A DNA stretch of 64,000 nucleotides from Mucilaginibacter sp. Lineage in GTDB: Bacteria > Bacteroidota > Bacteroidia > Sphingobacteriales > Sphingobacteriaceae. The first letter of the stretch is position 1. Each line of letters opens with the position of its first letter. The notes beneath the pieces are model-generated. The model was not told the origin of the DNA and made no database searches. It saw only the letters and a program-made list of their open reading frames with translations. Shown in pieces: positions 34,605 through 44,051 of this stretch. The stretch lies in contig NZ_JANYGH010000049.1 of assembly GCF_025362475.1 (NCBI RefSeq), positions 1 to 64,000 of the forward strand. Reading direction: 5' to 3'. Both the position numbers and the translations under genes were made by a program.

Positions 34605-36464
34605 GTGTTGGTCATGAAACAAAAAGAAACAGGTATCCCAATCTCCCCCTCCTTAAATTACATTAGTAAAGTAAACATAAGTCACGCCGCCAAAAAAAGG
34701 CTTTTTTATATATCCATCTTATCGGTTATTGTGGCTATGGCCATAAGTATCATAGCCAAAGGTTTAGTTTTCCTCATCAACATAGTAACCAATATTTCAT
34801 TTTACGGATTACTGGATATTCATTTTCATAGCCCGGCTGCCAATCATTTAGGGTTATGGGTTATTTTAGTACCCGCCATAGGGGGCATTGCCGTAGGTAT
34901 AATGGCACTATATGGTTCAAAAGCCATCAGGGGGCATGGTATACCCGAGGCTATGGAGCAAATACTGGTAAATCAAAGCAAAATAAAGCCTTCTATCACT
35001 TTTTTGAAGCCTATATCATCGGCAATAGCAATTGGTACTGGTGGCCCCTTTGGCGCTGAAGGACCTATAATTGCAACAGGTGGCGCGCTGGGTTCTACCC
35101 TGGGCCAGTTACTAAAAATCACCGCTAACGAACGCAAAGTTATATTGGCAGCAGGCGCAACAGCGGGTATGTCGGCAATATTTGGTACACCTATAGCAGC
35201 CGTGTTATTGGCCATTGAGTTGTTGCTGTTTGAGTTTTCGCCAAAAGCGATTTTACCTGTCGCATTGGCTTGCATAACAGGTGCTGCGGGGCATCACTTT
35301 TTATTTGAATCCGGCCCGGTTTTCCCTATGCCCAATTTAGTTGCACCCACAAATGGCGCATTGGCTATTTACAGTGGCATTGGTTTGGTAATTGGATTTT
35401 TATCATTGGGAGTAACCAAAATTGTTTATTTAATTGAAGATTGGTTTGAGAAATTACCTATACACTGGATGTGGTGGCCCGCTATAGGCGGTTTAGCCGT
35501 AGGCTTAATTGGCTATTTCGCACCACATACATTAGGTGTAGGCTATGATAATATTATCAGCATTTTATCGGGCACGCTCTCGCTGGTACTGATAATCCGG
35601 CTGTGCTTTTTTAAATTTCTTTCATGGGCCATCGCCCTGGGCAGCGGAACATCCGGCGGAACACTGGCTCCTTTGTTAACTATTGGCGGAGCTACCGGGG
35701 CTATATTGGCCGCCGTTATTTTAATGTTTTTCCCTAACGCAGGCATCACCATCCCTATGGCAGCGTTGCTGGGCATGTCATCTATGTTTGCCGGGGCATC
35801 AAGAGCCTATCTAACCAGCATCACTTTTGCACTGGAATCAACCATGCAATCAAACGCCTTACTTCCATTACTTGGCGCTTGTACAGCATCCTACCTGGTA
35901 TCGTTCTTTTTAATGGAAAATACCATCATGACCGAAAAAATAGCACGCAGAGGAGTAGCCACCCCGGTTTCATTTGAGCCGGATGTACTTAGTAAGCTTT
36001 CTCTTGCAGAGGTTATGAACAAGGACGCCATTATATTAAGTGCCGAAAACTTAATCAGAGAGGTGAAAGAACGACTATTAGCCAATAAACCAGCCGTTAA
36101 CGATTTTATTGTTGTAGATGATAAAGGAACTTTTATGGGAACCGTTAAACTGGCAGATATCTATAACAACGAACAAGGCGATAAATTAACTATCGGTAAC
36201 ATCATCAATTCACCCGCATTGGTTATAAACAGCGAAACAACGCTACGACATGCGGTAGAATTAATGGCAAAACATAAAGTGGACCTCGTTCCTGTGATAT
36301 CGGCAGATCATAAGATCACCGGCACCTTATCTTATAAGGAGATAATTGCTGCATATGGTTCGCATATTCACGACGGGGATAAAACCCGGTTATCTATCTC
36401 CCTAAAACGACAACGATTAAAGATCCTGATCAAAGGGCGCAAAATATTGAACATCGAAAATTAA
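34605..36464 (+). CDS. ClC-type chloride channel/antiporter with CBS pair
   Basis: A 619-residue ClC protein. About 430 residues of membrane helices carry the anion-pathway motifs GHGIPEA, GGPFGAEGPI (gating Glu in the GxEGP motif retained) and GSGTSGGTLAP. The C-terminal ~140 residues form a pair of CBS domains (SLAEVMNKDAIILS... and TIGNIINSPALVINS...) that usually bind adenine nucleotides. The retained gating Glu suits either a channel or a proton-coupled antiporter. An ATG three codons downstream (34614) is an alternative start. Confidence 0.9.
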   Translation: MLVMKQKETGIPISPSLNYISKVNISHAAKKRLFYISILSVIVAMAISIIAKGLVFLINIVTNISFYGLLDIHFHSPAANHLGLWVILVPAIGGIAVGIMALYGSKAIRGHGIPEAMEQILVNQSKIKPSITFLKPISSAIAIGTGGPFGAEGPIIATGGALGSTLGQLLKITANERKVILAAGATAGMSAIFGTPIAAVLLAIELLLFEFSPKAILPVALACITGAAGHHFLFESGPVFPMPNLVAPTNGALAIYSGIGLVIGFLSLGVTKIVYLIEDWFEKLPIHWMWWPAIGGLAVGLIGYFAPHTLGVGYDNIISILSGTLSLVLIIRLCFFKFLSWAIALGSGTSGGTLAPLLTIGGATGAILAAVILMFFPNAGITIPMAALLGMSSMFAGASRAYLTSITFALESTMQSNALLPLLGACTASYLVSFFLMENTIMTEKIARRGVATPVSFEPDVLSKLSLAEVMNKDAIILSAENLIREVKERLLANKPAVNDFIVVDDKGTFMGTVKLADIYNNEQGDKLTIGNIINSPALVINSETTLRHAVELMAKHKVDLVPVISADHKITGTLSYKEIIAAYGSHIHDGDKTRLSISLKRQRLKILIKGRKILNIEN

Positions 36465-36565
36465 CATACCCTTTATTAAATGTTTAAGCGGTATTCATTC
36501 TTCTGCCTTAATAATATTATCTGTTATATTGCACAGGTTATTTCCGCAGTCCTGAGCATATATAA

Positions 36566-37747
36566 ATGAAGAGAGTACTTCCTGTAATTGTAATATCGCA
36601 GTTTTTTTGCACATCGTTGTGGTTTGCAGGAAATGCCATCATGGGCGACATTGCTAAACAATTACAACTTGAACCAGCCTATTTAGGCCATGTAGCAAGC
36701 GCTGTACAATCAGGATTTATTATTGGAACATTGCTATTCGCGATTCTAAGCATATCTGATCGTTTTTCATCTTCTAAGGTTTTCTTTGCCTGCGCCATCA
36801 TAGCGGCGGCTATTAATTTAGGGATATGTGCAACAGGCTTAACACCAGCCATGTTATTAACTTTTAGGTTTATGACCGGGTTTTTCCTGGCAGGCATCTA
36901 TCCTGTTGGGATGAAAATTGCTTCAGACCATTATCAGCAGGGGCTTGGAAAATCCTTAGGCTTTTTAGTAGGTGCTTTAGTTATCGGCACAGCCTTTCCG
37001 CATTTGCTAAAAAGCATAACAGCAACTTTGCCCTATAAATATGTCATATTTTCAACCTCATTGTTATCCGCAATTGGGGGCCTGGCTATGCTTTTATTGG
37101 TACCCGACGGCCCATATCGCAGCCCCGGTCAAAAATTAAAACCGGGCGTTTTTTTGAAAGGATTTAGTGACAGAAAATTCAGGGCAGCTGCTTTTGGATA
37201 TTTCGGACATATGTGGGAGCTGTATGCCTTTTGGATGTTTGTGCCAATAATATTAACTACCTATAAAAGCCATTACCCTTTAGCTGATTTTAATATTCCG
37301 TTTTTATCATTCCTGATCATCGCAGCCGGATCTGTATCCTGCGCTTTTAGCGGGATTTTATCGCAATACTTCGGGGTAAAGAAAACGGCAACCGTCGCAT
37401 TATTTTTATCGTGTACCTGCTGTTTGATTTCTCCACTGTTGTTGCTTACCAACTCGGCAATTACGCTGATTATATTTTTGTTCATCTGGAGTATGGCCGT
37501 TATTGCTGATTCTCCTATGTTTTCAACATTAATTGCCCTCAATGCGCCGCAGGAATCAAAAGGCACTTCACTAACTATTGTAAATTGTATAGGTTTTTCC
37601 ATTACCATTATCAGCATTCAATTAATTACGGCTTTATTGAATGAAGCAAATGCCCGCTACATTTATATGCTACTGGCAATAGGACCAATACTGGGGCTCC
37701 TTGCATTGATGCCCGGTAAAAGTGCAGGGCAGGGCAATCCGATATAA
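36566..37747 (+). CDS. MFS transporter
   Basis: A 393-residue protein with about twelve predicted helices. It begins at the first helix (LPVIVISQFFCTSLWFAGNAI). The first half contains the loop DRFSSSKVFFACAI, a weak form of the MFS motif A. Helix 4/5 loop KIASDHYQQGLGKSLGFLVGALVIGTAFPH is typical of drug/sugar-phosphate exporters. The substrate is not predictable. It stands alone, 101 bases after the ClC gene. Confidence 0.82.
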   Translation: MKRVLPVIVISQFFCTSLWFAGNAIMGDIAKQLQLEPAYLGHVASAVQSGFIIGTLLFAILSISDRFSSSKVFFACAIIAAAINLGICATGLTPAMLLTFRFMTGFFLAGIYPVGMKIASDHYQQGLGKSLGFLVGALVIGTAFPHLLKSITATLPYKYVIFSTSLLSAIGGLAMLLLVPDGPYRSPGQKLKPGVFLKGFSDRKFRAAAFGYFGHMWELYAFWMFVPIILTTYKSHYPLADFNIPFLSFLIIAAGSVSCAFSGILSQYFGVKKTATVALFLSCTCCLISPLLLLTNSAITLIIFLFIWSMAVIADSPMFSTLIALNAPQESKGTSLTIVNCIGFSITIISIQLITALLNEANARYIYMLLAIGPILGLLALMPGKSAGQGNPI

Positions 37748-37771
37748 AATAAAACTATATCCAATTACAAC

Positions 37772-37808
37772 AAAAAAAGGAAGCCCAGATCATTTGACCC
37801 AGGCTTCC
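37772..37808 (-). terminator. Terminator of the DUF4097 gene
   Basis: GGAAGCC (37779-37785) pairs with GGCTTCC (37802-37808). On the minus strand the stem is followed by TTTTTTT. It lies in the convergent gap after the MFS gene. Confidence 0.8.
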
Positions 37809-37833
37809 ATTTCTGTTATTTTAATTTGTTGGC

Positions 37834-38877
37834 TTAATTAAATCTCAAATTAATGCTTCCACTGGAGGCGTCTGCGCTTACGGGTATGCCACCGCCATTT
37901 ACGCTTCCCTTTATATGATCTTTATCCCATTGCCCACTAAAGCCACTTATTTTTGAGGGATGCTGGTTGATGGCATCAGCCCGGATATCCAGATCAAGCC
38001 CTTGTTTAAGCGGCAACTCCAGATCGATATTGCCCGAGCTTACATCCAGCTTCAAGTATTTACCTACCTTGTTAATTTGCGCGCGCAGGCTACCCGCGCT
38101 TGTGGATGCACTCAGGCTACAATTCATCTGTTTAAGATCAATACCTCCGCCAGATGTACTGGTGATCAATTCGCCTTCTATATTATTGCCTTCAACCCCG
38201 CCGCCGCTGGTTTGCGCATTAATGGTTCCTTTTAAATTTTCGAGGCGTAATCCGCCACCGCTGGTTTCAAGTTTTATTTTGCCGGTACAGTTTTTTGCAA
38301 TAATGCCGCCACCGCTGGTTTGCAGGTTGATGTCATCGCCAGAGTTGGATACCATTATGCCTCCACCCGATGTATTACCGCGAATGGTGCCGAAAAGCTT
38401 ATCAACTTGTAAACCGCCACCACTGGTAGTAAACTTTTCATTCCCCTTCAAATTATCTAACATAATACCGCCGCCGCTGGTTTTCAGATCTGTAGCTGTT
38501 TGTGCCGGCACATATATTTTAAAGGAAATGCTGATCGACCGCTTCCAGTTAAAATTTTCGTGTTTGTTTTTCGCGATAGCCCGTACCTCATGGCCGGTAA
38601 CAGCAATACTCAGATCATAATCTTCATCCAAGCGTTTTTTAACCTCTTCCTTTGAAAGCTCACGCCCGTTATTCCCCCTGATGTAAACCTCTACTCGCGG
38701 CGTTTCACCGCTTTTGCCGCTTACAGATATACCACCTGCAGATGTGTTTACAACTACACTATTTATGGCATCATTTGCCAATGATTTGGTAAGATATGGT
38801 GTTTTGCCTTCACTATCCTGTGCTAAAGCAGCAACAGTTTGGCCGGCAAGGAAAAATAATAAAAGATACTTTTTCAT
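37834..38877 (-). CDS. DUF4097 beta-strand repeat protein, exported
   Basis: A 347-residue protein with a signal peptide (MKKYLLLFFLAGQTVAALAQ). The body is a right-handed beta-helix-like stack of short repeats of the form (L)xTSGGGI/GLxxxNxxG, at least eight in a row from about residue 140. DUF4097 (adhesin-like) proteins are often periplasmic or surface-exposed; the function is unknown. The ATG at 38877 opens the signal peptide. Glycine-rich repeats make the DNA internally repetitive. Confidence 0.85.
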   Translation of the reverse strand: MKKYLLLFFLAGQTVAALAQDSEGKTPYLTKSLANDAINSVVVNTSAGGISVSGKSGETPRVEVYIRGNNGRELSKEEVKKRLDEDYDLSIAVTGHEVRAIAKNKHENFNWKRSISISFKIYVPAQTATDLKTSGGGIMLDNLKGNEKFTTSGGGLQVDKLFGTIRGNTSGGGIMVSNSGDDINLQTSGGGIIAKNCTGKIKLETSGGGLRLENLKGTINAQTSGGGVEGNNIEGELITSTSGGGIDLKQMNCSLSASTSAGSLRAQINKVGKYLKLDVSSGNIDLELPLKQGLDLDIRADAINQHPSKISGFSGQWDKDHIKGSVNGGGIPVSADASSGSINLRFN

Positions 38878-39001
38878 ATGCATTGAATTGGTTTGTATAT
38901 AAGACATATACATAATCCAATTCGTTGCAGGGAAATCCAATTTTATTTGTGATATAACCGGACAGAAAGCTTCTTAGTTCAAATCCGGGTATCCTTATTC
39001 C

Positions 39002-39442
39002 TTATGCCTTTTTATTTGTGGCCCGTACTTTTGCTACTTCGGTCGCCTTTACAGCGCTCGCCTTATTACCAAAACTGCTCCTTACATAAGTAAGCACATC
39101 GGCAATCTGTTGATCTTTTAAATCATCATGAGGCGTCATCGCATTTGAATAGGTGTTCCCGTTTATTTCCACATCTTCATTAAACCCGTTCAATACAATT
39201 TTTATCAAGGTTGTTTTATCCCCAAGTACGTAGGATGTTTTAACCAAGGGCGGATTTAAGTTTTGCACCCCGCCACCGTCGGCCATGTGGCAGGGCAGGC
39301 AAACACTTGTATAAACAATTTTACCGCGCAAAACAGATGTTCCCGAAACCGGGCGATGCTGTGCTTTTTTTACCTGTGCCAGCGAACAGTTTATGGATAG
39401 GGGTATTAATGCCAATAATATGCCAACTACTTTGATCTTCAT
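39002..39442 (-). CDS. Exported c-type cytochrome
   Basis: A 146-residue protein with a signal peptide (to NCSLAQ). A single class I cytochrome c domain has the heme motif CLPCH near residue 52 and a distal Met in the MTPHDDLKDQQIADVLTYVR segment. It follows the PQQ-type dehydrogenase stop by only three bases, so it is likely the electron acceptor of that enzyme. Confidence 0.88.
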   Translation of the reverse strand: MKIKVVGILLALIPLSINCSLAQVKKAQHRPVSGTSVLRGKIVYTSVCLPCHMADGGGVQNLNPPLVKTSYVLGDKTTLIKIVLNGFNEDVEINGNTYSNAMTPHDDLKDQQIADVLTYVRSSFGNKASAVKATEVAKVRATNKKA

Positions 39443-39445
39443 TAA

Positions 39446-40711
39446 TTATTTTTTATAGGTGATTTTATAAATTGTTCCTTTTGAATCATCGCTTACATAT
39501 AATGATCCGTCGGCGCCTTGAGCCAGGCCGCATGGGCGGTGTTCTGCTCTGCCGGCTGCTGCCTGTTCAGGTGTACCTGCAAAACCATCAGCAAAAACTT
39601 CCCATTTACCATCGGGCTTACCATTTTTAAATGGCTGAAAAACAACAAAATATCCAGCCTGAGGTTCTGGCGCCCTGTTCCATGAGCCATGGAATGCGAT
39701 AAAAGCGCCATTTTTATATTTTTCTGGAAACTGGTTGCCTGTATAAAACAACAATCCATCAGGCGCAAGATGGCCAGGGTAAGCTGCTACGGGATCTATG
39801 TATTTAGCATCCGCCTCTTTTTCGCCATCGCCGCCGTACTCAGGGCCCATCATTTTTTTATGCTTTACATCGTCATAATAAAGGTATGGCCATCCGGCAT
39901 TATCCCCTTCTTTTAGCGCATACATACATTCGGCAGGTAAAAGAGCCGATTGTTGAACGGTATAATATTTAGGGAAAAGATCATGCAAGGCATCTCGGCC
40001 GTGTTGCATTACAAAAAGCTGATTGTCTTCCTGGTTCCAGTCCAGCCCTACAACATTACGTAAGCCGGTCGCGAAACGCACCCCGTCACTTTGTTTTTGG
40101 TTTAATTTGTCGGTTTTAAACCTCCAGATCCCTCCGGCCGAATCTAAAATGGGGCAGCCCTTTTTCTCCGGGTCAAACTCACTGCAAATGTTTGAATATG
40201 CACCTATGTTCACATATAAATTTCCATTATCATCCAATGCAATCGCCTTGGGCCTGTGCCCTCTTTTGGTAACCAGGTTACCAACTACTTTTTCGGGATG
40301 TTCGGGATCTATAACCTCGTTGTTACTGTTTAGTTTAAAACGGTAAACATCCCTATCAGACGATGCATATAAATACCCGTTCTTAATACGAATGCCGGTT
40401 CCGCCAAACGCGCCGAAGCTTGTTTTTATAGCAGCCTTATCACCATTATCGTGTAGCACAACTATACCCTTCCCATCTTTGGGTCTATCAAGATGTACAT
40501 AAATATCCCCTTGTGGAGTTACAACAAGATGCCTTGCGCTGCCCAAATTATCGGCAATGATATTGGCGCTAAAGTTATCCGGAAGTGTTAAACCCGCATT
40601 TACTAAATCACCTTTATGTTTTATGGTGCCTTTTTTTTCAATTTTGAACGACTGCAGCCCCACCGCTACAATAACGCTAAGGCAAAAGGCGATAGTTGTT
40701 TTTCTTTTCAT
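39446..40711 (-). CDS. PQQ-dependent sugar dehydrogenase-like protein (sorbosone dehydrogenase family)
   Basis: A 421-residue exported beta-propeller protein (signal peptide MKRKTTIAFCLSVIVAVGLQ). Propeller segments such as LRNVVGLDWN, FVMQHGRDAL and the C-terminal HRPCGLAQGADGSLYVSDDSKGTIYKI match the soluble glucose/sorbosone dehydrogenase family. These use PQQ to oxidize sugars or aldoses in the periplasm. The cytochrome c gene follows immediately. I prefer the ATG at 40711 over the one at 40729. No pqq synthesis genes are in the window, so PQQ would have to be imported or made elsewhere. Confidence 0.85.
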   Translation of the reverse strand: MKRKTTIAFCLSVIVAVGLQSFKIEKKGTIKHKGDLVNAGLTLPDNFSANIIADNLGSARHLVVTPQGDIYVHLDRPKDGKGIVVLHDNGDKAAIKTSFGAFGGTGIRIKNGYLYASSDRDVYRFKLNSNNEVIDPEHPEKVVGNLVTKRGHRPKAIALDDNGNLYVNIGAYSNICSEFDPEKKGCPILDSAGGIWRFKTDKLNQKQSDGVRFATGLRNVVGLDWNQEDNQLFVMQHGRDALHDLFPKYYTVQQSALLPAECMYALKEGDNAGWPYLYYDDVKHKKMMGPEYGGDGEKEADAKYIDPVAAYPGHLAPDGLLFYTGNQFPEKYKNGAFIAFHGSWNRAPEPQAGYFVVFQPFKNGKPDGKWEVFADGFAGTPEQAAAGRAEHRPCGLAQGADGSLYVSDDSKGTIYKITYKK

Positions 40712-40826
40712 GACAGGTTGAATTTTCAAGGGTAAAAATAACTTTTAGCTTCATCAGTAAAAAGCATGCATTAACTAATAAATCAATTAGTGTAATACAA
40801 CGCAATTTAAAGCCACAATGAAACAC

Positions 40827-41618
40827 TCAAATTTGTGAGCAATTTAAAGGACTTAAAAATGTAGATGTAATATGTGATACCAGCTTTGCATCTGCATAAT
40901 CAGGTATCGAACTGATTTTTTTCCATTCAGCATCGCCGCCAAAAGCTTTCCAGTTACGGTCATGAGCTGCCATATCATCAAACGTAACCATGTAAATAAG
41001 GTTGGGCCTGTGATCACCAATGATAGTTTCGCCAAAAAATACCGGGTTAAAACCCAGGCGTTTAAAAATATCTATCTCCCCGGCGTCATTAAACATTTCC
41101 AGCTTTTTTTTTCCGGCGCTTTCTGTTGCATGTTCATAACGGCGCAGTTCAAACAGGCGATCTTTTTTTGCAGGCACATTCATTTTAGGCATGTGGGCAA
41201 ATGCCGTTAACAGCGAGCTTTCTATCCTGTCATAAGCAGGCTCGGTAGCCGGCGCATTTAAATAAGCAGCGCCTGCATCCTTGTACGCTTTATCAGTTTC
41301 AAATTTTTGATTTATTGTGATAAAGGCGTCTATTGAACTGTACGGAATAAGTGCATATATTTTGGTTTGCCCTGCGGGTTTAAGCTCTTTAAAAACACCA
41401 ATATTGGTTACACCAATCCTGTTCAATGCCGGAATTGCGGCTTTTTCAAAATAGTCTTCTACCAGTTTCTGCTGTCGTTCGCTGCTCAAATTATAGGTCC
41501 TTAGTTCATAAAACTCCGAACTGTTTTTCTTTAAGCTGTCGGCCGACATGGCAATTGATGGGAGCATGGCACCAGAAGTTGTAATTATAGTTGTTGCTAA
41601 AAATGAGCGTCTTTTCAT
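40827..41618 (-). CDS. NIPSNAP-family protein, exported (copy 1)
   Basis: A 263-residue protein with an RR-type, possibly Tat, signal (MKRRSFLATTIITTSGAML). Two NIPSNAP ferredoxin-like domains follow: FYELRTYNLSSERQQKL and later LFELRRYEHATESAGKKKLEMFND. Bacterial NIPSNAP proteins are poorly understood. A close paralog is at 44052-44846 on the other strand, and a VOC protein gene lies next upstream, 44 bases away. Confidence 0.82.
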   Translation of the reverse strand: MKRRSFLATTIITTSGAMLPSIAMSADSLKKNSSEFYELRTYNLSSERQQKLVEDYFEKAAIPALNRIGVTNIGVFKELKPAGQTKIYALIPYSSIDAFITINQKFETDKAYKDAGAAYLNAPATEPAYDRIESSLLTAFAHMPKMNVPAKKDRLFELRRYEHATESAGKKKLEMFNDAGEIDIFKRLGFNPVFFGETIIGDHRPNLIYMVTFDDMAAHDRNWKAFGGDAEWKKISSIPDYADAKLVSHITSTFLSPLNCSQI

Positions 41619-41662
41619 AAATTTAATTGTTTATCAGGTTGAAATCGACACAAGCTAAACAA

Positions 41663-42109
41663 TTAAAATTTATCATCATTAACTTCTATCCAATAATTAT
41701 CAGGATCCTGCAGGTAGATCTGCTTTATACCGTCGGGCCTTATTTGCGGAGATTGTGAATCGCCTTTCCAATTCCCATACTTGATTTTCATTTGATCGAG
41801 GTGCTTTGCAAAGCCTGGAATATTAGTTACAGCGTATGCAAAATGACTATTTATATCATGATCGGTAACGGTAGTGGCTCCTTGTATAATGTGTAACTGG
41901 CTATGCTCGCCTGTTCTGAACCATACATGTTTACCATCATGAAAAGGTTCGGGTATTACTTTAAGTTGCATAACGTCCCTGTAAAACACCTCACTTTTAC
42001 TTAAATCCTTTACATAAAGAGCAACGTGATTTGCCCGCGGCCCGGTTTGGCCAAATACATTTACACCTGCTATTAATAATAGCGTTAAAAAAGTTATTCT
42101 CTTTATCAT
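41663..42109 (-). CDS. VOC family protein, exported
   Basis: A 148-residue glyoxalase/dioxygenase-fold protein with a signal peptide (to VFGQ). The mature part is one VOC domain with paired beta-alpha-beta units (NHVALYVKDLSKSEVFYRDVM and QIYLQDPDNYWIEVND). Metal-ligand positions His near the start (NHVAL) and Glu near the end (WIEV) are present. Catalytic role unknown; export is unusual for the family. Confidence 0.82.
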   Translation of the reverse strand: MIKRITFLTLLLIAGVNVFGQTGPRANHVALYVKDLSKSEVFYRDVMQLKVIPEPFHDGKHVWFRTGEHSQLHIIQGATTVTDHDINSHFAYAVTNIPGFAKHLDQMKIKYGNWKGDSQSPQIRPDGIKQIYLQDPDNYWIEVNDDKF

Positions 42110-42320
42110 GATTATTGACTTGTTATAGATATGGAACTGAATTGTGGACCATTTTTAAACGGGTGTTAAACATTATGGCTCCGCCTGTTTAACATTCTAT
42201 TAAACATTTAGTACATAAAGTAAACTTAGGCAAATTCTTTATCAGAAAAAAAACGAGGTTAACTAATAAATAAATTAGCTGCCTAAAAAGCATTTCAAAA
42301 TGGCACTGGTAAATCTGTAA

Positions 42321-42350
42321 AAAAAGAGACGCTGGATTTTACACCAGCAT
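42321..42350 (-). terminator. Terminator of the aldo/keto reductase gene
   Basis: GACGCTGG (42328-42335) pairs with CCAGCATC (42344-42351) with one G-U. On the minus strand it is followed by TCTTTTTTT. Confidence 0.75.
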
Positions 42351-42389
42351 CCCTGCATTCATAGGTAATTAAGTTGTTAAGTTATATCG

Positions 42390-43385
42390 TTAAGATACCA
42401 GCTCCAGTTGGTTAAGATATCCGGAAATTATGGCCAGTTCGTCCTCTGTTAGTTCGATATCCAGGGCGCGGGCATTTTCAATAGCCTGCTCACTATTTCT
42501 GGCCCCTACCAGGGCAATGGTAATTCCGGGCTGTTGTAAGGTCCATAAAATAACCAGTTGGCTAAGTTTAATTTGCCTTTCTGCAGCAATTGGCTTTATC
42601 ATGTTCAGGAAATCATCAGTCCTTTTTATATTTTCATCCTTAAAAAAAGATACATCTTTACGGTGATCTCCGCTGGCAAACTGATATCCGGGTTTTATTT
42701 TGCCGGTAAGCAAGCCGCGCTCTAACGGACTATAAGCTAAAATAGATTTTTGATTGCGAAGGCAGTAGGGCACCAGCTCATCTTCAATACCACGTTTTAC
42801 CATGCTATATGGAACCTGGTTAGATGCCAGGGTAACGTATTTTTCAGCTTCGGCCATTTGGGCGGCATTATAATTGCAAACCCCGGCATAACGCACTTTT
42901 CCCTGTTCAATTAACCGCTCAACCGCTTCCATACTTTCAGCAATAGGCGTGGTTGTATCCGGCCAGTGTATCTGGTACAGATCTATGTAATCGGTACCTA
43001 ATCTTTTTAAGCTGTCTTCACATTCTTTAATGATGCTTTCTTTTCCGGCATATTTATAAATGTCAATATCATCTCCATTATTCATTTTACTGCTAAAAGC
43101 AAAATCGCCCCTTTTAAGGTCCCAGCGCATGCCATACTTTGTTAATAGCTGGAACTTATCGCGCGGTAAACCTTTTATCGCCTCGCCAACGATATCTTCG
43201 CTTACACCCTGGCCATAAATAGGCGCAGTATCAATAGATGTAACACCAAGCGCATAAGAAGCCCTGATGGCATCAATGGCTTCTTGACGTTCGGTACCTC
43301 CCCACATCCATCCCCCGGCCGCCCATGCGCCAAAAGTTACTTCAGAAAGCCATAGGTCTGTGTTTTCTAATTTGCGGTATTTCAT
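42390..43385 (-). CDS. Aldo/keto reductase (copy 1)
   Basis: A 331-residue NADPH-dependent oxidoreductase of the AKR fold. The catalytic tetrad is visible: Asp in SIDTAPIYGQG with its Tyr, Lys in QLLTKYG and His in DLYQIHWPD. The nucleotide site follows (ALVGARNSEQAIENARAL). Substrates are probably small aldehydes or sugars. The gene is divergent from an HxlR regulator 160 bases away, which likely controls it. Confidence 0.92.
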   Translation of the reverse strand: MKYRKLENTDLWLSEVTFGAWAAGGWMWGGTERQEAIDAIRASYALGVTSIDTAPIYGQGVSEDIVGEAIKGLPRDKFQLLTKYGMRWDLKRGDFAFSSKMNNGDDIDIYKYAGKESIIKECEDSLKRLGTDYIDLYQIHWPDTTTPIAESMEAVERLIEQGKVRYAGVCNYNAAQMAEAEKYVTLASNQVPYSMVKRGIEDELVPYCLRNQKSILAYSPLERGLLTGKIKPGYQFASGDHRKDVSFFKDENIKRTDDFLNMIKPIAAERQIKLSQLVILWTLQQPGITIALVGARNSEQAIENARALDIELTEDELAIISGYLNQLELVS

Positions 43386-43545
43386 AGTTGTTCTTTAATT
43401 AAATTCCTTTTTTGTTTATTGCGTACAATAAACCATTTACATTCCCGTACATAAGGTATTATGTTTCAAGAGCCTCAAAGGAACAATAAATGATTTTTTA
43501 TTTCAATATCTTATCAAGTAATTAGTACCTCATTAATAAGTTAGC

Positions 43546-43899
43546 ATGACCGGAAGAAAACTTAGTTCAACCAATTTTCATAATCAATCATTCCTGGAAG
43601 AGAAATGTGCCTTAAATGAACTTATCTATTTATTAAGCAAAAGATGGATGACCGAGGTGCTTTTCAGTGTAGAGGAGGGCAACTCGCGTTTTACCACTTT
43701 AAAGGAAGATTTAGAGCACATCAGCGATCATATTCTTGCCGATAGGTTAAAGTTTTTGGAACAACATGAGCTTATACATAAAAGCTATATTCCGGCAAAT
43801 CCTCCAAGAACCGAGTATACCCTTACGCCTAAAGGAGCAGAGCTCAGTTCATTGCTGGAAGGCTTATGCCAGTTTTCGGAAACTAAAATGCACTTTTAA
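43546..43899 (+). CDS. HxlR-family winged-helix regulator
   Basis: A 117-residue regulator with the HxlR pattern: KCALNELIYLLSKRWMTEVLFSVEEG, then RFTTLKEDLEHISDHILADRLKFLEQHELI and the wing RTEYTLTPKGAEL. It carries a Cys near the N-terminus (residue 22), as in redox- or aldehyde-sensing members of the family. Divergent from the aldo/keto reductase gene, its probable target. Confidence 0.88.
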   Translation: MTGRKLSSTNFHNQSFLEEKCALNELIYLLSKRWMTEVLFSVEEGNSRFTTLKEDLEHISDHILADRLKFLEQHELIHKSYIPANPPRTEYTLTPKGAELSSLLEGLCQFSETKMHF

Positions 43900-44051
43900 C
43901 AATCCCCTCCCGCAAAACAGCTAATTGATTTGTTAGCTGCGCTGCTTTTTGTTCCTTTATTCAATAAACTTACTTTTACCGGCATACATCTCTTATTACA
44001 GACGTAGTGTTTAATAATTATTAACCGTTTAATTGCCTAAAAAATTTGATT

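Noticed and set aside
37834..38877. Tandem DNA repeat or CRISPR-like array
   Set aside because: The periodicity follows protein repeats (TSGGG) within an intact reading frame, with no constant spacer length.
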